From positions 1 to 64,000 of the forward strand of contig NZ_NKUG01000036.1 in assembly GCF_014845095.1 (NCBI RefSeq): a stretch of DNA of 64,000 nt. The letters run 5' to 3'. A program made the position numbers and the translations under genes. How positions within the stretch are numbered: position 1 is the first letter of the stretch; every line of letters begins with the position of its first letter. Origin of the DNA: Methylobacterium bullatum (GTDB lineage: Bacteria; Pseudomonadota; Alphaproteobacteria; Rhizobiales; Beijerinckiaceae). Below are positions 8,646 to 17,207 of this stretch, in pieces. Below the pieces are notes generated by a model, which worked only from the letters and a program-made list of their open reading frames with translations, was not told the origin of the DNA and ran no database searches.

Positions 8646-9080
8646 ATGACCCGTGATCGACAGAGGATCGCGACGGAGTTTTCCTTCGCGCTCAACGCCG
8701 CCGCCAACCGCATGGTGCGGCTGCACAAGCCTTTCCTCGAGCCGCTTGGCCTGACGTTCTCGCAATACCTCGTCGCCCTCGAATTGATGAATGGCTCGCC
8801 GCTGACGGTGGGCGAGTTATGTGCCCGCCTCGACATGGAGACGGGCACCCTGACGCCGCTGCTCAAGCGGCTGGAGGCCGCCGGCGTGGTGACACGGACA
8901 CGCGACGCCTCCGACGAACGCCGGGTGTTGATCGATCTGACCCCGCATGGCCGAGCCCTGGAAGGAGCGCTTCGCGGCATCCCCGACAGGATCCGGACGG
9001 CGTGTCAGCTGACCCCGGAGGCCATCGAAGAGCTGCGCCGCACTCTCGACGGCCTCGCGCGCCCGGTGGCCGCCCCGTGA
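8646..9080 (+). CDS. MarR-family transcriptional regulator, OhrR-like without the sensing cysteine
   Basis: The protein has 144 residues, standard for MarR. The winged-helix region is very OhrR-like: LTFSQYLVALEL, TVGELCARLDMETGTLTPLLKRLEAAGVVTR and DERRVLIDLT. OhrR proteins sense organic peroxides through an N-terminal cysteine in a CFALY-type motif. Here the equivalent position is serine (TEFSFALNAAAN), and the only cysteines are in the DNA-binding helix region and near the C-terminus, so classic peroxide sensing is doubtful. The gene is 35 bases upstream of a dinucleotide-binding reductase gene, probably its co-transcribed target. An imperfect palindrome overlaps its promoter, suggesting autoregulation. 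Confidence 0.88.
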   Translation: MTRDRQRIATEFSFALNAAANRMVRLHKPFLEPLGLTFSQYLVALELMNGSPLTVGELCARLDMETGTLTPLLKRLEAAGVVTRTRDASDERRVLIDLTPHGRALEGALRGIPDRIRTACQLTPEAIEELRRTLDGLARPVAAP

Positions 9081-9115
9081 GGGGGGCGGCCACCCCAAAT
9101 TCAAAGGACACAGGC

Positions 9116-9862
9116 ATGAAAATCGGCGTCATCGGCACCGGCAATATCGGCGGCACGCTCGCCCGCAAGCTCAGCGCGGCGGGACACCAGGTCCGCGTGG
9201 CGAATTCGAAGGGCCCCGACGGCGTGCGCGCCTTCGCCGAGGAGATCGGCGCGACTCCCGCCGATGCCCACGGGGCCGTCGCGGGCGCGGACCTCGTGAT
9301 CCTGTCGATCCCGTTTCCCGCCGTCGCCCAGCTGCCGAAAGACCTGTTCGACGGCCTGCCCGAGGCGACCCCGATCGTCGACACGGGCAATTACTATCCC
9401 GGCCTGCGCGACCCGCAGATCGCCGAACTCGACGCGGGTAAGACGGAGAGCGTCTGGGTGTCGGAACAGATCGGCCGCCCCATCGTCAAGGCGTTCAACA
9501 ACATCCTCGCCCATTCCCTCGCCGAGCTCGGGCGTCCGGCGGGTGCGCCCGACCGGATCGCCGTCGCCGTGGCCGGCGATGCCGAAGCGGCGAAGCGGAC
9601 CGTGATGGACATCGTGGACCAGGTCGGCTTCGACCCGGTGGATGGGGGATCGCTGGCGGAGTCCTGGCGCCAGCAGCCCGCCACCCCGGGTTATTGCTGC
9701 GACTACGACGCGGAGACGATGCGCGAGGCCCTGCTCGCCGCAGTGAAGGGAGAGGCTCCCAAGACCCTGAACCGGGTCTATGGCCTCTTGGGAAAACTCG
9801 GTCCCAATCCCAGCCATGCCGAGATGATCGCCATGAACCGTTCGGTGCATGCGGCCGACTGA
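9116..9862 (+). CDS. NADPH-dependent F420-reductase-like dinucleotide-binding protein
   Basis: The protein has 248 residues. The N-terminus has the Rossmann motif KIGVIGTGNIGGTLARKL, followed by RVANSKGPD, in which an arginine/serine pair after the second strand suggests NADP preference. ADLVILSIPFPAV and VKAFNNILAHSL are typical of the family related to NADP:F420 oxidoreductase and to NADP-dependent oxidoreductases of unknown substrate. The ATG at 9116 is preceded by AAAGGA and begins exactly at the Rossmann strand; the longer frame upstream overlaps the MarR gene and was rejected. Use of F420 is not implied. Placement directly behind an OhrR-like regulator suggests a stress or detoxification role. 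Confidence 0.82.
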   Translation: MKIGVIGTGNIGGTLARKLSAAGHQVRVANSKGPDGVRAFAEEIGATPADAHGAVAGADLVILSIPFPAVAQLPKDLFDGLPEATPIVDTGNYYPGLRDPQIAELDAGKTESVWVSEQIGRPIVKAFNNILAHSLAELGRPAGAPDRIAVAVAGDAEAAKRTVMDIVDQVGFDPVDGGSLAESWRQQPATPGYCCDYDAETMREALLAAVKGEAPKTLNRVYGLLGKLGPNPSHAEMIAMNRSVHAAD

Positions 9863-9965
9863 GAGCGGACGAACCGTAACCCGGGACCATTCGCGGCGCC
9901 GCGCCGATCCGATGGCACCGGGGCGGCGTCCCACATCGTCCCTCGGTCGCCGGCCTTCGGACGGC

Positions 9966-11459
9966 CTACCGGAACGGCGGTTCGTCGAAGCTCCTCAGCT
10001 TGCGCGAATGCAGGCCGTTGCGGTCGGCGCGGAGGATATCGAGGGCGGAGAGGCCGATGAGCAGGTGCTCGGCCACCGCCCGTTCGTAGAAGGCGTTGGC
10101 CGCCCCCGGCAGCTTGATCTCGCCGTGGAGCGGCTTGTCGGACACACAGAGGAGCGTGCCGTAGGGAACCCGCAGGCGGTAGCCCTGCGCCGCGATGGTG
10201 CCGCTCTCCATGTCGACGCCGATGGCGCGGGACAGGTTGATCCGCCGCCGCTCCTGGCTGAAGCGGAGCTCCCAGTTGCGGTCGTCGTAGGTCACCACCG
10301 TGCCCGTGCGCAGGCGCCGCTTCAGGTCGTCGCTGGTCTCGCCGGTGACGCTGGCGGCCGCGGCCTGGAGCGCGAGCTGGACTTCGGCCAGGGCCGGCAC
10401 CGGCACGTCCGGCGGAACCAGCTCGTCGAGGATACGATCCCGGCGCAGATAGCCATGGGCGAGGACGTAATCGCCGATGGTCTGCGACTGCCGCAACCCG
10501 CCGCAATGGCCGACCATGAGCCAGCAATGCGGACGCAGGACCGCCAGATGGTCGGTGATCGTCTTGGCGTTGGAGGGGCCGACGCCGATGTTGACCAGCG
10601 TCGTGCCCTGCATCGACCCGTCGGGGCCGCGCGCCACGAGGTGATAGGCCGGCATCTGGAACTTGTGCCAGGGCGACGCGGCGATGAGGGCCGCCGGATC
10701 GATGCCCGCCGCCTCCTCCCGCGAGACGGTGATACCGCCGGGCAGGATCATGCGCTCGTAGCCGTCCCTGCCGCTGGCGAGCTGCTCCAAGCCGTGCCGG
10801 ATGAAGCCATCGACGTAGCGATGGTAGTTCGTGAGCAGGATCCACGGCTGGACGTCGCGCCAGTCGCAGCCGGTGTAATGGACGAGGCGGCGCAGGGAGT
10901 AATCGACCCGGATCGCGTCGAACAGCGCCAGGGGCTTCGGCTCTTCGACCGGCGCCACCCAGAGGCCGTCGGCGATCTCGTCACCCACCACCGAGAGCAG
11001 CGGGACGGGGAAGTAGGTGGCCAGATCGCGCGGCGTGATCCCGCTGCCCGAGAGGTTGGCGCCGGGCTCCAGCACGTAGGGATAGGGAATTTCCTGCGCG
11101 CTCAGGCCGACTTCGAGGGTCGCACCGTAATCCCGGATCAGGGGCGTCAGCTGCTCCAGCAGGTACGGCCGGAAATGCGCCGGCTGCGTCACCGTGGTGG
11201 CGTAGGTGCCGGGAGACTGGAACTTCGCCGTCGCGCGGGAAAAGCGCGGGATCGGCCCGGACGGGTGATAGGTGATCCGCAATTCGGGATAGCGGAACTG
11301 AAGCCGCTCGGCATGGTCGGGCGCGGCGCCCCCGTCGAGATAGCGGGTCAGGGCGGTCTGGAGCGACTGGATCGCACCCGCGTAGAGAGCGGCGAGGCGG
11401 TCGACGGCGGTCTCGGCATCGCCCACGGATTCCATCGGGCGCCATTCGCTGGTGGTCAC
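9966..11459 (-). CDS. amn: AMP nucleosidase
   Basis: The protein has 497 residues, close to the 484 of the E. coli enzyme. The N-terminal part (FRYPELRITYHPSGP and an RPYLLEQLTPLI segment) matches the AMP nucleosidase-specific domain. The C-terminal part is the nucleoside phosphorylase-like fold, with GVGPSNAKTITDHLAVLRP, MVGHCGGLRQSQTIGDYVLAHGY, and VDMESGTIAAQGY carrying the substrate-binding glutamate. The enzyme hydrolyses AMP to adenine and ribose-5-phosphate in the cytoplasm. The start is a GTG at 11459 with AAGGAGAG placed about 11 bases upstream, better supported than the internal ATG at 11435 or the long upstream extension. It stands alone between oppositely oriented neighbours. Confidence 0.93.
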   Translation of the reverse strand: MTTSEWRPMESVGDAETAVDRLAALYAGAIQSLQTALTRYLDGGAAPDHAERLQFRYPELRITYHPSGPIPRFSRATAKFQSPGTYATTVTQPAHFRPYLLEQLTPLIRDYGATLEVGLSAQEIPYPYVLEPGANLSGSGITPRDLATYFPVPLLSVVGDEIADGLWVAPVEEPKPLALFDAIRVDYSLRRLVHYTGCDWRDVQPWILLTNYHRYVDGFIRHGLEQLASGRDGYERMILPGGITVSREEAAGIDPAALIAASPWHKFQMPAYHLVARGPDGSMQGTTLVNIGVGPSNAKTITDHLAVLRPHCWLMVGHCGGLRQSQTIGDYVLAHGYLRRDRILDELVPPDVPVPALAEVQLALQAAAASVTGETSDDLKRRLRTGTVVTYDDRNWELRFSQERRRINLSRAIGVDMESGTIAAQGYRLRVPYGTLLCVSDKPLHGEIKLPGAANAFYERAVAEHLLIGLSALDILRADRNGLHSRKLRSFDEPPFR

Positions 11460-11665
11460 GCTCTCTCCTTGGGAAGGCTTCGGCCCGAAGGCCGGCGGTG
11501 CCGCCGACGGCCATATGCAAGAATCTATACCGCACCGGCGCCCGATGGAACGATGCGGCCCGCATGGCGGCTCGCTGTCGACCGGCTTGCGCACGGGGGC
11601 GAGTTGTCCGACATGCTCGCTTCGAACGGCTCGGGGCTCTTCCGGGCACCGCCTCTCCAAATCCG

Positions 11666-12268
11666 ATGCGTCTGATGAGCGACCCGATCGACCGGCGGCC
11701 CGGCGAAGAGACCGTCACGCTGCCCGCCTCCCACGATGCAGGGCTCTACTTCATCGGCCGTGTACGGACCCCGTGGGCGACCCGCGCGGAATGCCCCAAG
11801 AACGGGCTTCAGACCGACGCCATCTGCACCCTGGAGGTCGATGCCACCTTCGCCCCCGGCTTGCAGAACGTGGAGGGGGCGAGCCACCTCATCGTGCTCT
11901 ACTGGATGGACCGGGCCGCCCGGGACATCGTGCGCCAGAGGCCGCGCCATGCGGAGGGCAGCCGGGGCACGTTCTCCCTGCGCTCGCCGGCGCGCCCGAA
12001 CCCCATCGCGCTCTCGGTGGTGGAACTCCTCGGCATCGACGGAGCGACCCTGAGCGTCCGGGGGCTCGACTGCCTCGACGGCACGCCGCTCCTCGACATC
12101 AAGCCCTATTACGCCACGACGGATTCGCGGCCGGGCGCCACCGTCGACAGGGCCGGCACGGCGAAGACCTCGGAGGTATCGACGACATTGGAGGTATCGA
12201 CGACATTGGAGGTATCGACGACATCGGAGGTATCCAAGACATCGGACTCGCCGGGAGCAACCCGATGA
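11666..12268 (+). CDS. trmO: tRNA N6-threonylcarbamoyladenosine-37 methyltransferase TrmO-like
   Basis: The protein has 200 residues. The TrmO/TsaA beta-barrel fold is evident: IGRVRTPWATRAECPKNG near the N-terminus, then GASHLIVLYWMDRA, SPARPNPIALSVVELLG and GLDCLDGTPLLDIKPYY. The family methylates t6A37 in certain threonine tRNAs using SAM. After DIKPYY the protein has an added low-complexity tail of about 40 residues containing repeated (L/S)EVSTT-type units encoded by an 18-bp tandem repeat; the tail is unlikely to be catalytic. Starts at 11666 and 11675 are both possible and neither has a strong Shine-Dalgarno. The stop overlaps the next gene's start as ATGA. Confidence 0.85.
   Translation: MRLMSDPIDRRPGEETVTLPASHDAGLYFIGRVRTPWATRAECPKNGLQTDAICTLEVDATFAPGLQNVEGASHLIVLYWMDRAARDIVRQRPRHAEGSRGTFSLRSPARPNPIALSVVELLGIDGATLSVRGLDCLDGTPLLDIKPYYATTDSRPGATVDRAGTAKTSEVSTTLEVSTTLEVSTTSEVSKTSDSPGATR
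12172..12243. repeat. 18-bp tandem repeat (four units) in the 3' end of trmO
   Basis: The unit GGAGGTATCGACGACATT occurs at 12172-12189 and 12190-12207, then with one change at 12208-12225 and with three changes in total at 12226-12243. A degenerate partial unit precedes it. Eighteen is a multiple of three, so copy-number change would keep the trmO frame. Each unit carries GGAGGT, a Shine-Dalgarno core, shortly before the start of the coupled SGNH gene at 12265. Confidence 0.95.
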
Positions 12269-12960
12269 AGGCCCTGCGTCTGGGCATTGCCGGGCTGGCC
12301 GTCCTCGGTGTGGGCTTCGCCGTCGGATGGGTCGAGAAGCCCTCGCGTCTCAACGCCCGGCTCTACGCCACGGACCGGCTGCCTTCGATCCAGGCCCATC
12401 TCGACGATGCACCGAACGGCTACATCCTCCTCGCCGGCGATTCGCAGGCCGAGTTGCAGAGCCCGGCCCAGCGGGTCTGCGGTACGGAGATCGTCAATGG
12501 CGGCATCAGCGGCGCATCGGCTTCGGTCTATGCCGATCTCGTGGCCAAGCTGTCGGTGAAGACCCGCGCCCGCGCGGTGGTGGTCTTCATCGGAACCAAC
12601 GACCTGCAGCGGAAGAAGGAGCCGTTGTCCGACAGGACCGCCCGGGGCTTCGACGACGCGGTGGAGCGGATCGTGACGCGGCTGCAGGCCGGCAGCGACC
12701 GTGTCGTGGTCGCCGCCGTTCCGCCCATCTCCCGTTCGGTGGAAAAGCGCCTCGAACCGGCGGCGGTCGTCGCGTACTCCGCGCGGATCGAGGCCCTGTG
12801 CCGGCGCCTCTCCTGCCGGTACGTGGACCCCTACGCGGATCTGCGCGACGGCGACACCGGGTTCGCCCTGCCCGGCGCCTTGCGCGACGCTCTGCACATC
12901 ACCGATTATCGCCGCGTCATGCGGGCCCTGGAGCCCGCACTCTGCGCCGCAGCGCCCTGA
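12265..12960 (+). CDS. SGNH/GDSL-family hydrolase
   Basis: The protein has 231 residues. An N-terminal hydrophobic segment (LGIAGLAVLGVGFAVGW) should anchor or export it. SGNH blocks follow: block I ILLAGDSQAE with the catalytic serine, block II NGGISG, block III FIGTNDL and block V DALHITDYRRV with the Asp-His pair. The family comprises esterases and O-acetyl hydrolases of sugars or lipids; the substrate cannot be told here. GGGAG 7 bases upstream serves as ribosome binding site, and the start overlaps the trmO stop as ATGA. It ends immediately before the convergent RND pump gene. Confidence 0.8.
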   Translation: MKALRLGIAGLAVLGVGFAVGWVEKPSRLNARLYATDRLPSIQAHLDDAPNGYILLAGDSQAELQSPAQRVCGTEIVNGGISGASASVYADLVAKLSVKTRARAVVVFIGTNDLQRKKEPLSDRTARGFDDAVERIVTRLQAGSDRVVVAAVPPISRSVEKRLEPAAVVAYSARIEALCRRLSCRYVDPYADLRDGDTGFALPGALRDALHITDYRRVMRALEPALCAAAP

Positions 12961-15900
12961 TCAGGCCTCGGCGTGATGGCCCGCCGCCGGGGCCGTCGAT
13001 GCGCCGCCCGCGGGGCGATCCCCCTTCGGAGCCTTGATGCGGTACCAGCCGACATAGAGCGCGGGCAGGAAGAACAGGGTCAGGAAGGTGGCGGCGATGA
13101 TGCCGCCGATCATGGCGTAGGCCATCGGCCCCCAGAAGACCTCCCGCGCGATGGGGATCAGGGCGAGGCTCGCCGCGCCGGCGGTGAGCAGGATCGGCCG
13201 CATCCGGTGGCAGGTCGCCTCCACCACCGCGTCCCATGGGGTGTAGCCCTCGCGGTCGTACTCGTCGATCTGCATCACCAGGATCACCGAGTTGCGGATG
13301 ATGATCCCGATGAGCGCCAGCACGCCGAGGATGGCGACGAAGCCCAGCGGCTTGCCGAAGGGCAGCAGGATCGCCACCACGCCGATGAGGCCGAGGGGCG
13401 CCACGCTCGCCACCAGGAACAGCTTCTGGAAGCTCTGGAGCTGGATCATCAGGAACATCGCCATGGCGAGCAGCATCACCGGCGCCACGGCCGCGATGGG
13501 TCCGCTGCCCTTGGCGCTCTCCTCCACCGCACCGCCGACCGCGAGGGTGTAGCCGTCCGGCAAGGTCTTCTCGAACGCCTTGATGGCCGGATCGAGGGCG
13601 TTGACGATGGTGGGCGCCTGGGTGTCGTCGACGATCGCCGCCCGCACCGTGATAGTGGGCAGGCGGTCGCGGCGCCAGACGATGGGCTGTTCGAGTTCGT
13701 AGCTCACGGTGGCGAAGGCCAGCAGGGGCACGACGCTCCCGTTCGACAGCGGCACCTGCAGGCTTTGCAGCGTCTCGACGGAGTTGCGTTCCGCCGCCTG
13801 GGCGCGGCCGACCACGTCCACGAGGTAGATCGAGTCGCGCACCTGCGTGATCGAGCGACCGCCAACGATGCCGTTGAGGAGCCCGGCGATATCCTCCGAG
13901 GTGACGCCCAGCTGGCGCGCCTTGTCTTGGATGATGTCGACCTTCAGCACCTTGCCGGGCTCGTTCCAATCGAGGTTCGGCAGGCCGACATTCGGGCTCG
14001 ATGCGACGATGTTGCTGAGCTGGAGCGCGAGGCCGCGCACCTTCTGGAGATCGGGCCCGCTCAGCCGGTACTGGATCGGTCGGCCCACGGGGGGACCGAG
14101 GTCGAGGGAGTGGACGAAGACGTCGGTGCCGACGAATTCCTTGGCCGCCAGCGCCTCGAATTTCTGGATCATCTTATCGCGGGCCTCGAGCGAGGAGGTC
14201 ACCACGATGATCTGGCCGAAGAACGCGTTGCCGAGCTGCTGGTCCAGCGGAAGATAGAAGCGCACCGCGCCCTGCCCGACATAGGAGCTCCAGCGCAGGA
14301 TCTCGGGATCGCCCTTCAGCGTCGCCTCGAACCGGTCCATCTGGGCCTTGGTCTCGGCGATGCTGGCATTCTGCGGAAGGGTCATGTCCACGAGGATCTC
14401 GGGACGGTCGGAGGCCGGGAAGAACTGCTGCTGCACGAACTGGATGCCGTAGAGGGACAGGCCGAGCAGGCCGACGCAGAAGGCCACGGTGATCCAGCGG
14501 AACCGCATGGCCGGCAGCAGCAACCCGCGGAAGGTGCGAAGCAGGAAGCTCGGTTTGTCGTGATGCTTCTTGATCGTCTTCGGCAGCAGCTTCACGCCGA
14601 TCAGCGGCGCGAACAGCACCGCCACGACCCATGAAATCAGGAGAGAGGCCGCGATGACCACGAACAGGCTGTAGGTGTATTCGCCGGCCGCCGAGCCGTT
14701 GAAGCCGATGGGCAGGAAGCCCGCCACGGTGACCAACGTGCCCGTGAGCATCGGGAAAGCGGTGGAGGTGTAGGCGAAGGTCGCCGCCTTCTTCAGGGTG
14801 TCGCCCACCTCCAGCCGTGCGACCATCATCTCGACGGTGATCATGGCGTCGTCGACGAGGAGGCCGAGCGAGATGATGAGGGCGCCCAGCGAGATGCGCT
14901 GCAGCGTGACGCCCATCACCTGCATCACCACGAAGACCACGGCGAGGACGAGGGGGATCGAGAACGAGACCACGAGCCCCGCCCGCCAGCCGAGGCTGAT
15001 GAAGCTGACGCCCAGCACGATGACCACGGCCTCGATCAGGGCCTTGGTGAAGCCGCCCACCGCCTCCTCGACGATCTTGGGCTGATCCGAGACGAGGTGG
15101 ATGCCGACGCCGTAGGGCAACTCGCCTTCGAGCTTCTTCATCCGCGCCTTGAGGTCGTGGCCGAAGGTCAGCAGGTTGCCTGAGGGCTGCATGGCGATGG
15201 CGAGGCCGATCGCCGGCTGGCCGTCGAACCGGAACAGGGCGGTGGGCGGATCGGTGAAGCCGCGCGAGATCTCGGCCACATCGGAGAGGCGGAAGAAGCG
15301 GTCGTTCACCCGCAGGTTGATGGTCCTGAGACTGTCCTCGGAAATGAACTGGCCGCCGACCCGCACGGAGACGCGCTCGGGGCCGGCCTGGATCACGCCG
15401 GAGGGGGCGATGGCGTTCTGAGCCTGCAGCGTCGCGATGACGGCGGCCTGGTCGACGCCGAGGCCGGCGAGCTTGCGGGTGGAGAAGTCGAGGTAGATGA
15501 CTTCGTCCTGCGCGCCGAGGAGCTGCATCTTGCCGGCATTGTTGACCTTCTTTAGGTCGGCCCGCACCCGCTCCACGTAGTCGCGCAACTGGCGCATCGA
15601 GACACCGTCGGCGGTGAACGCGTAGACGTTGCCGAAGACGTCACCGAACTCGTCGTTGAAGAACGGCCCCTGGATCCCCTGCGGGAAGGTGCTGCCGATA
15701 TCGCCGATGCGTTTGCGCACCTGATAGAAGATGCTCGGAATCGTCTTCGGCGGCGTCGTCTCGCGCAACTGGACGAAGACCGTGGTCTGGCCGGGCGTGG
15801 TGTAGCTGCGGCTGAAATCGACGGCGTCGATCTGCTGCAATTCCTTCTCGATCCGCTCGGTGACCTGATCCAGCGTGTCGCTGATCGTGGCGCCGGGCCA

Positions 15901-16059
15901 GCGCGCCTGCACGATCATGGTCTTGATGGCGAAGGGCGGGTCTTCCTCGCGGCCGAGCTTCTCGTAGGCGAGGAAGCCCGCCAGCATCGAGATTAGCATC
16001 AGGAACCAGACGAAGGAGCGATGCTCGAGCGCCCATTCGGACAGGTTGAAGTTCTTCAC
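12961..16059 (-). CDS. RND-family multidrug efflux permease
   Basis: The protein has 1032 residues, the normal length for an inner-membrane RND pump with twelve transmembrane helices and two large periplasmic loops. Recognisable parts are the N-terminal ALEHRSFVWFLMLISMLAGF helix, GREEDPPFAIKTMIV, the TM4 segment with LGLLVDDAMITVEMMVARLE carrying the proton-relay aspartates, and the C-terminal IRNSVILVMQIDEYDREG. It works as a trimer with periplasmic adaptors and an outer-membrane channel, driven by the proton gradient. The start is a GTG at 16059 that begins exactly at the conserved N-terminus. It is third in an operon with two adaptor genes, as in TriABC of Pseudomonas. No outer-membrane channel gene is present nearby. 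Confidence 0.92.
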   Translation of the reverse strand: MKNFNLSEWALEHRSFVWFLMLISMLAGFLAYEKLGREEDPPFAIKTMIVQARWPGATISDTLDQVTERIEKELQQIDAVDFSRSYTTPGQTTVFVQLRETTPPKTIPSIFYQVRKRIGDIGSTFPQGIQGPFFNDEFGDVFGNVYAFTADGVSMRQLRDYVERVRADLKKVNNAGKMQLLGAQDEVIYLDFSTRKLAGLGVDQAAVIATLQAQNAIAPSGVIQAGPERVSVRVGGQFISEDSLRTINLRVNDRFFRLSDVAEISRGFTDPPTALFRFDGQPAIGLAIAMQPSGNLLTFGHDLKARMKKLEGELPYGVGIHLVSDQPKIVEEAVGGFTKALIEAVVIVLGVSFISLGWRAGLVVSFSIPLVLAVVFVVMQVMGVTLQRISLGALIISLGLLVDDAMITVEMMVARLEVGDTLKKAATFAYTSTAFPMLTGTLVTVAGFLPIGFNGSAAGEYTYSLFVVIAASLLISWVVAVLFAPLIGVKLLPKTIKKHHDKPSFLLRTFRGLLLPAMRFRWITVAFCVGLLGLSLYGIQFVQQQFFPASDRPEILVDMTLPQNASIAETKAQMDRFEATLKGDPEILRWSSYVGQGAVRFYLPLDQQLGNAFFGQIIVVTSSLEARDKMIQKFEALAAKEFVGTDVFVHSLDLGPPVGRPIQYRLSGPDLQKVRGLALQLSNIVASSPNVGLPNLDWNEPGKVLKVDIIQDKARQLGVTSEDIAGLLNGIVGGRSITQVRDSIYLVDVVGRAQAAERNSVETLQSLQVPLSNGSVVPLLAFATVSYELEQPIVWRRDRLPTITVRAAIVDDTQAPTIVNALDPAIKAFEKTLPDGYTLAVGGAVEESAKGSGPIAAVAPVMLLAMAMFLMIQLQSFQKLFLVASVAPLGLIGVVAILLPFGKPLGFVAILGVLALIGIIIRNSVILVMQIDEYDREGYTPWDAVVEATCHRMRPILLTAGAASLALIPIAREVFWGPMAYAMIGGIIAATFLTLFFLPALYVGWYRIKAPKGDRPAGGASTAPAAGHHAEA

Positions 16060-16121
16060 GGGCGGCTCTCGCGTGAGGCTGTTCGGGTCGGCGCGGCTCT
16101 AAACCCAGCGCGGGGCGGCAG

Positions 16122-17207
16122 CTATTGCGGCTTGTCGGACAGGCGGACGCGCTGGCCTTCGCCGAGACTGCGTGCGCCCGCGAGGACGACACGGTCCCCC
16201 GGTTTCAGTCCCTCGGTGACGGACACGCGCTGGTCGTTTCGTTCCGCCAGGGTGACGTCGCGGCGGGACACGGAATCCCCGGCCTCGTTCACGATCCAGA
16301 CCGCGCTTCGACCATCGGCTTCGAACACCGCCGTCGCCGGCAGCTGGAACCGCGCTTTCATGTGGCGCGAGAGCCCGACCGTGATGGTGGAGCCGAGACG
16401 GAACGCCTCCGGCGGGTTGAGTAGGGTCATCCGAATGCGCCGGGTGCGGGTCTTCTGGTCGGCGAAGGGCGAGATCTCGCGGACTTTGCCCGTCGCCGTC
16501 ACGTCGGGGGCGCTCTGGAGCGCCACGGTGAAGACCGCGTCCTTCGGCATGGCGCCGACCAGATCCTCGGGGATGTCGACCACGGCCTCGCGCTCCTCGG
16601 GCCGGGCCAGGGTCGCCACCGCCTGCCCCGCCGAGAGCACCTGCCCCACTTCCGCGCTGCGGACGGTGACGACACCGTCGAAATCCGCATGCAGCTCGGT
16701 ATAGCCCATCTGGTCGCGGGCCTTCTGCAGGTTGGCCTGGGCCTGGGCGAGACGGGCCTGGGCGGTGTCGCGGCTCGCCACGGCGCTGTCGAGCCGTGCC
16801 TGGCTGACATTGCCGTTGGCGATCAACCGCCGCTGGCGCAACTCCGTGGCGCTGGCATTCTCCGCCTGCGCCGTGGCATCGGCGAGCTCCGCCTCGGCGC
16901 GGGTGAGAGCGAAGCGGGTGACGATGGGGTCGAGGGCGGCGATGCGCTGGCCCTTCTTGACGACATCGCCCATCGTCACGTCGCGGGCAATCATACGGCC
17001 CGCGATCTGGAACCCGATCTCCGACTGGTATCGGGGGGCCACGAACCCGGCGAAGGGCCCGAACACGATGGTGTCGACGGGCTTGGCCTCCGTATAGAGC
17101 ACGGGCCGCACCGGCGGCGGTCCGGCCTCTTCCTCCGCGCCATGGCAGGCGCCGAGGCCGGACAGGGCCACCCCGATCAGGGCGAAGCGAATGCCGGAGC
17201 GGATCAT
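16122..17207 (-). CDS. RND efflux periplasmic adaptor (membrane fusion lipoprotein)
   Basis: The protein has 361 residues. The N-terminus is a lipoprotein signal (IGVALSGLGAC), so the mature protein would be lipid-anchored at that cysteine. The order is typical of HlyD/MFP adaptors: a lipoyl half-motif (FQIAGRMIARDVTMGDVVKKG), an alpha-hairpin rich in Ala, Glu and Arg (AELADATAQAEN to LQKARDQM), the second lipoyl half (LHADFDGVVTVRSAEVGQVLSAG) and a beta-barrel. The stop is 62 bases from the pump gene, and its ATG overlaps the stop of the other adaptor gene as ATGA. Two non-identical adaptors for one pump suggest they form a mixed hexamer. Confidence 0.9.
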   Translation of the reverse strand: MIRSGIRFALIGVALSGLGACHGAEEEAGPPPVRPVLYTEAKPVDTIVFGPFAGFVAPRYQSEIGFQIAGRMIARDVTMGDVVKKGQRIAALDPIVTRFALTRAEAELADATAQAENASATELRQRRLIANGNVSQARLDSAVASRDTAQARLAQAQANLQKARDQMGYTELHADFDGVVTVRSAEVGQVLSAGQAVATLARPEEREAVVDIPEDLVGAMPKDAVFTVALQSAPDVTATGKVREISPFADQKTRTRRIRMTLLNPPEAFRLGSTITVGLSRHMKARFQLPATAVFEADGRSAVWIVNEAGDSVSRRDVTLAERNDQRVSVTEGLKPGDRVVLAGARSLGEGQRVRLSDKPQ

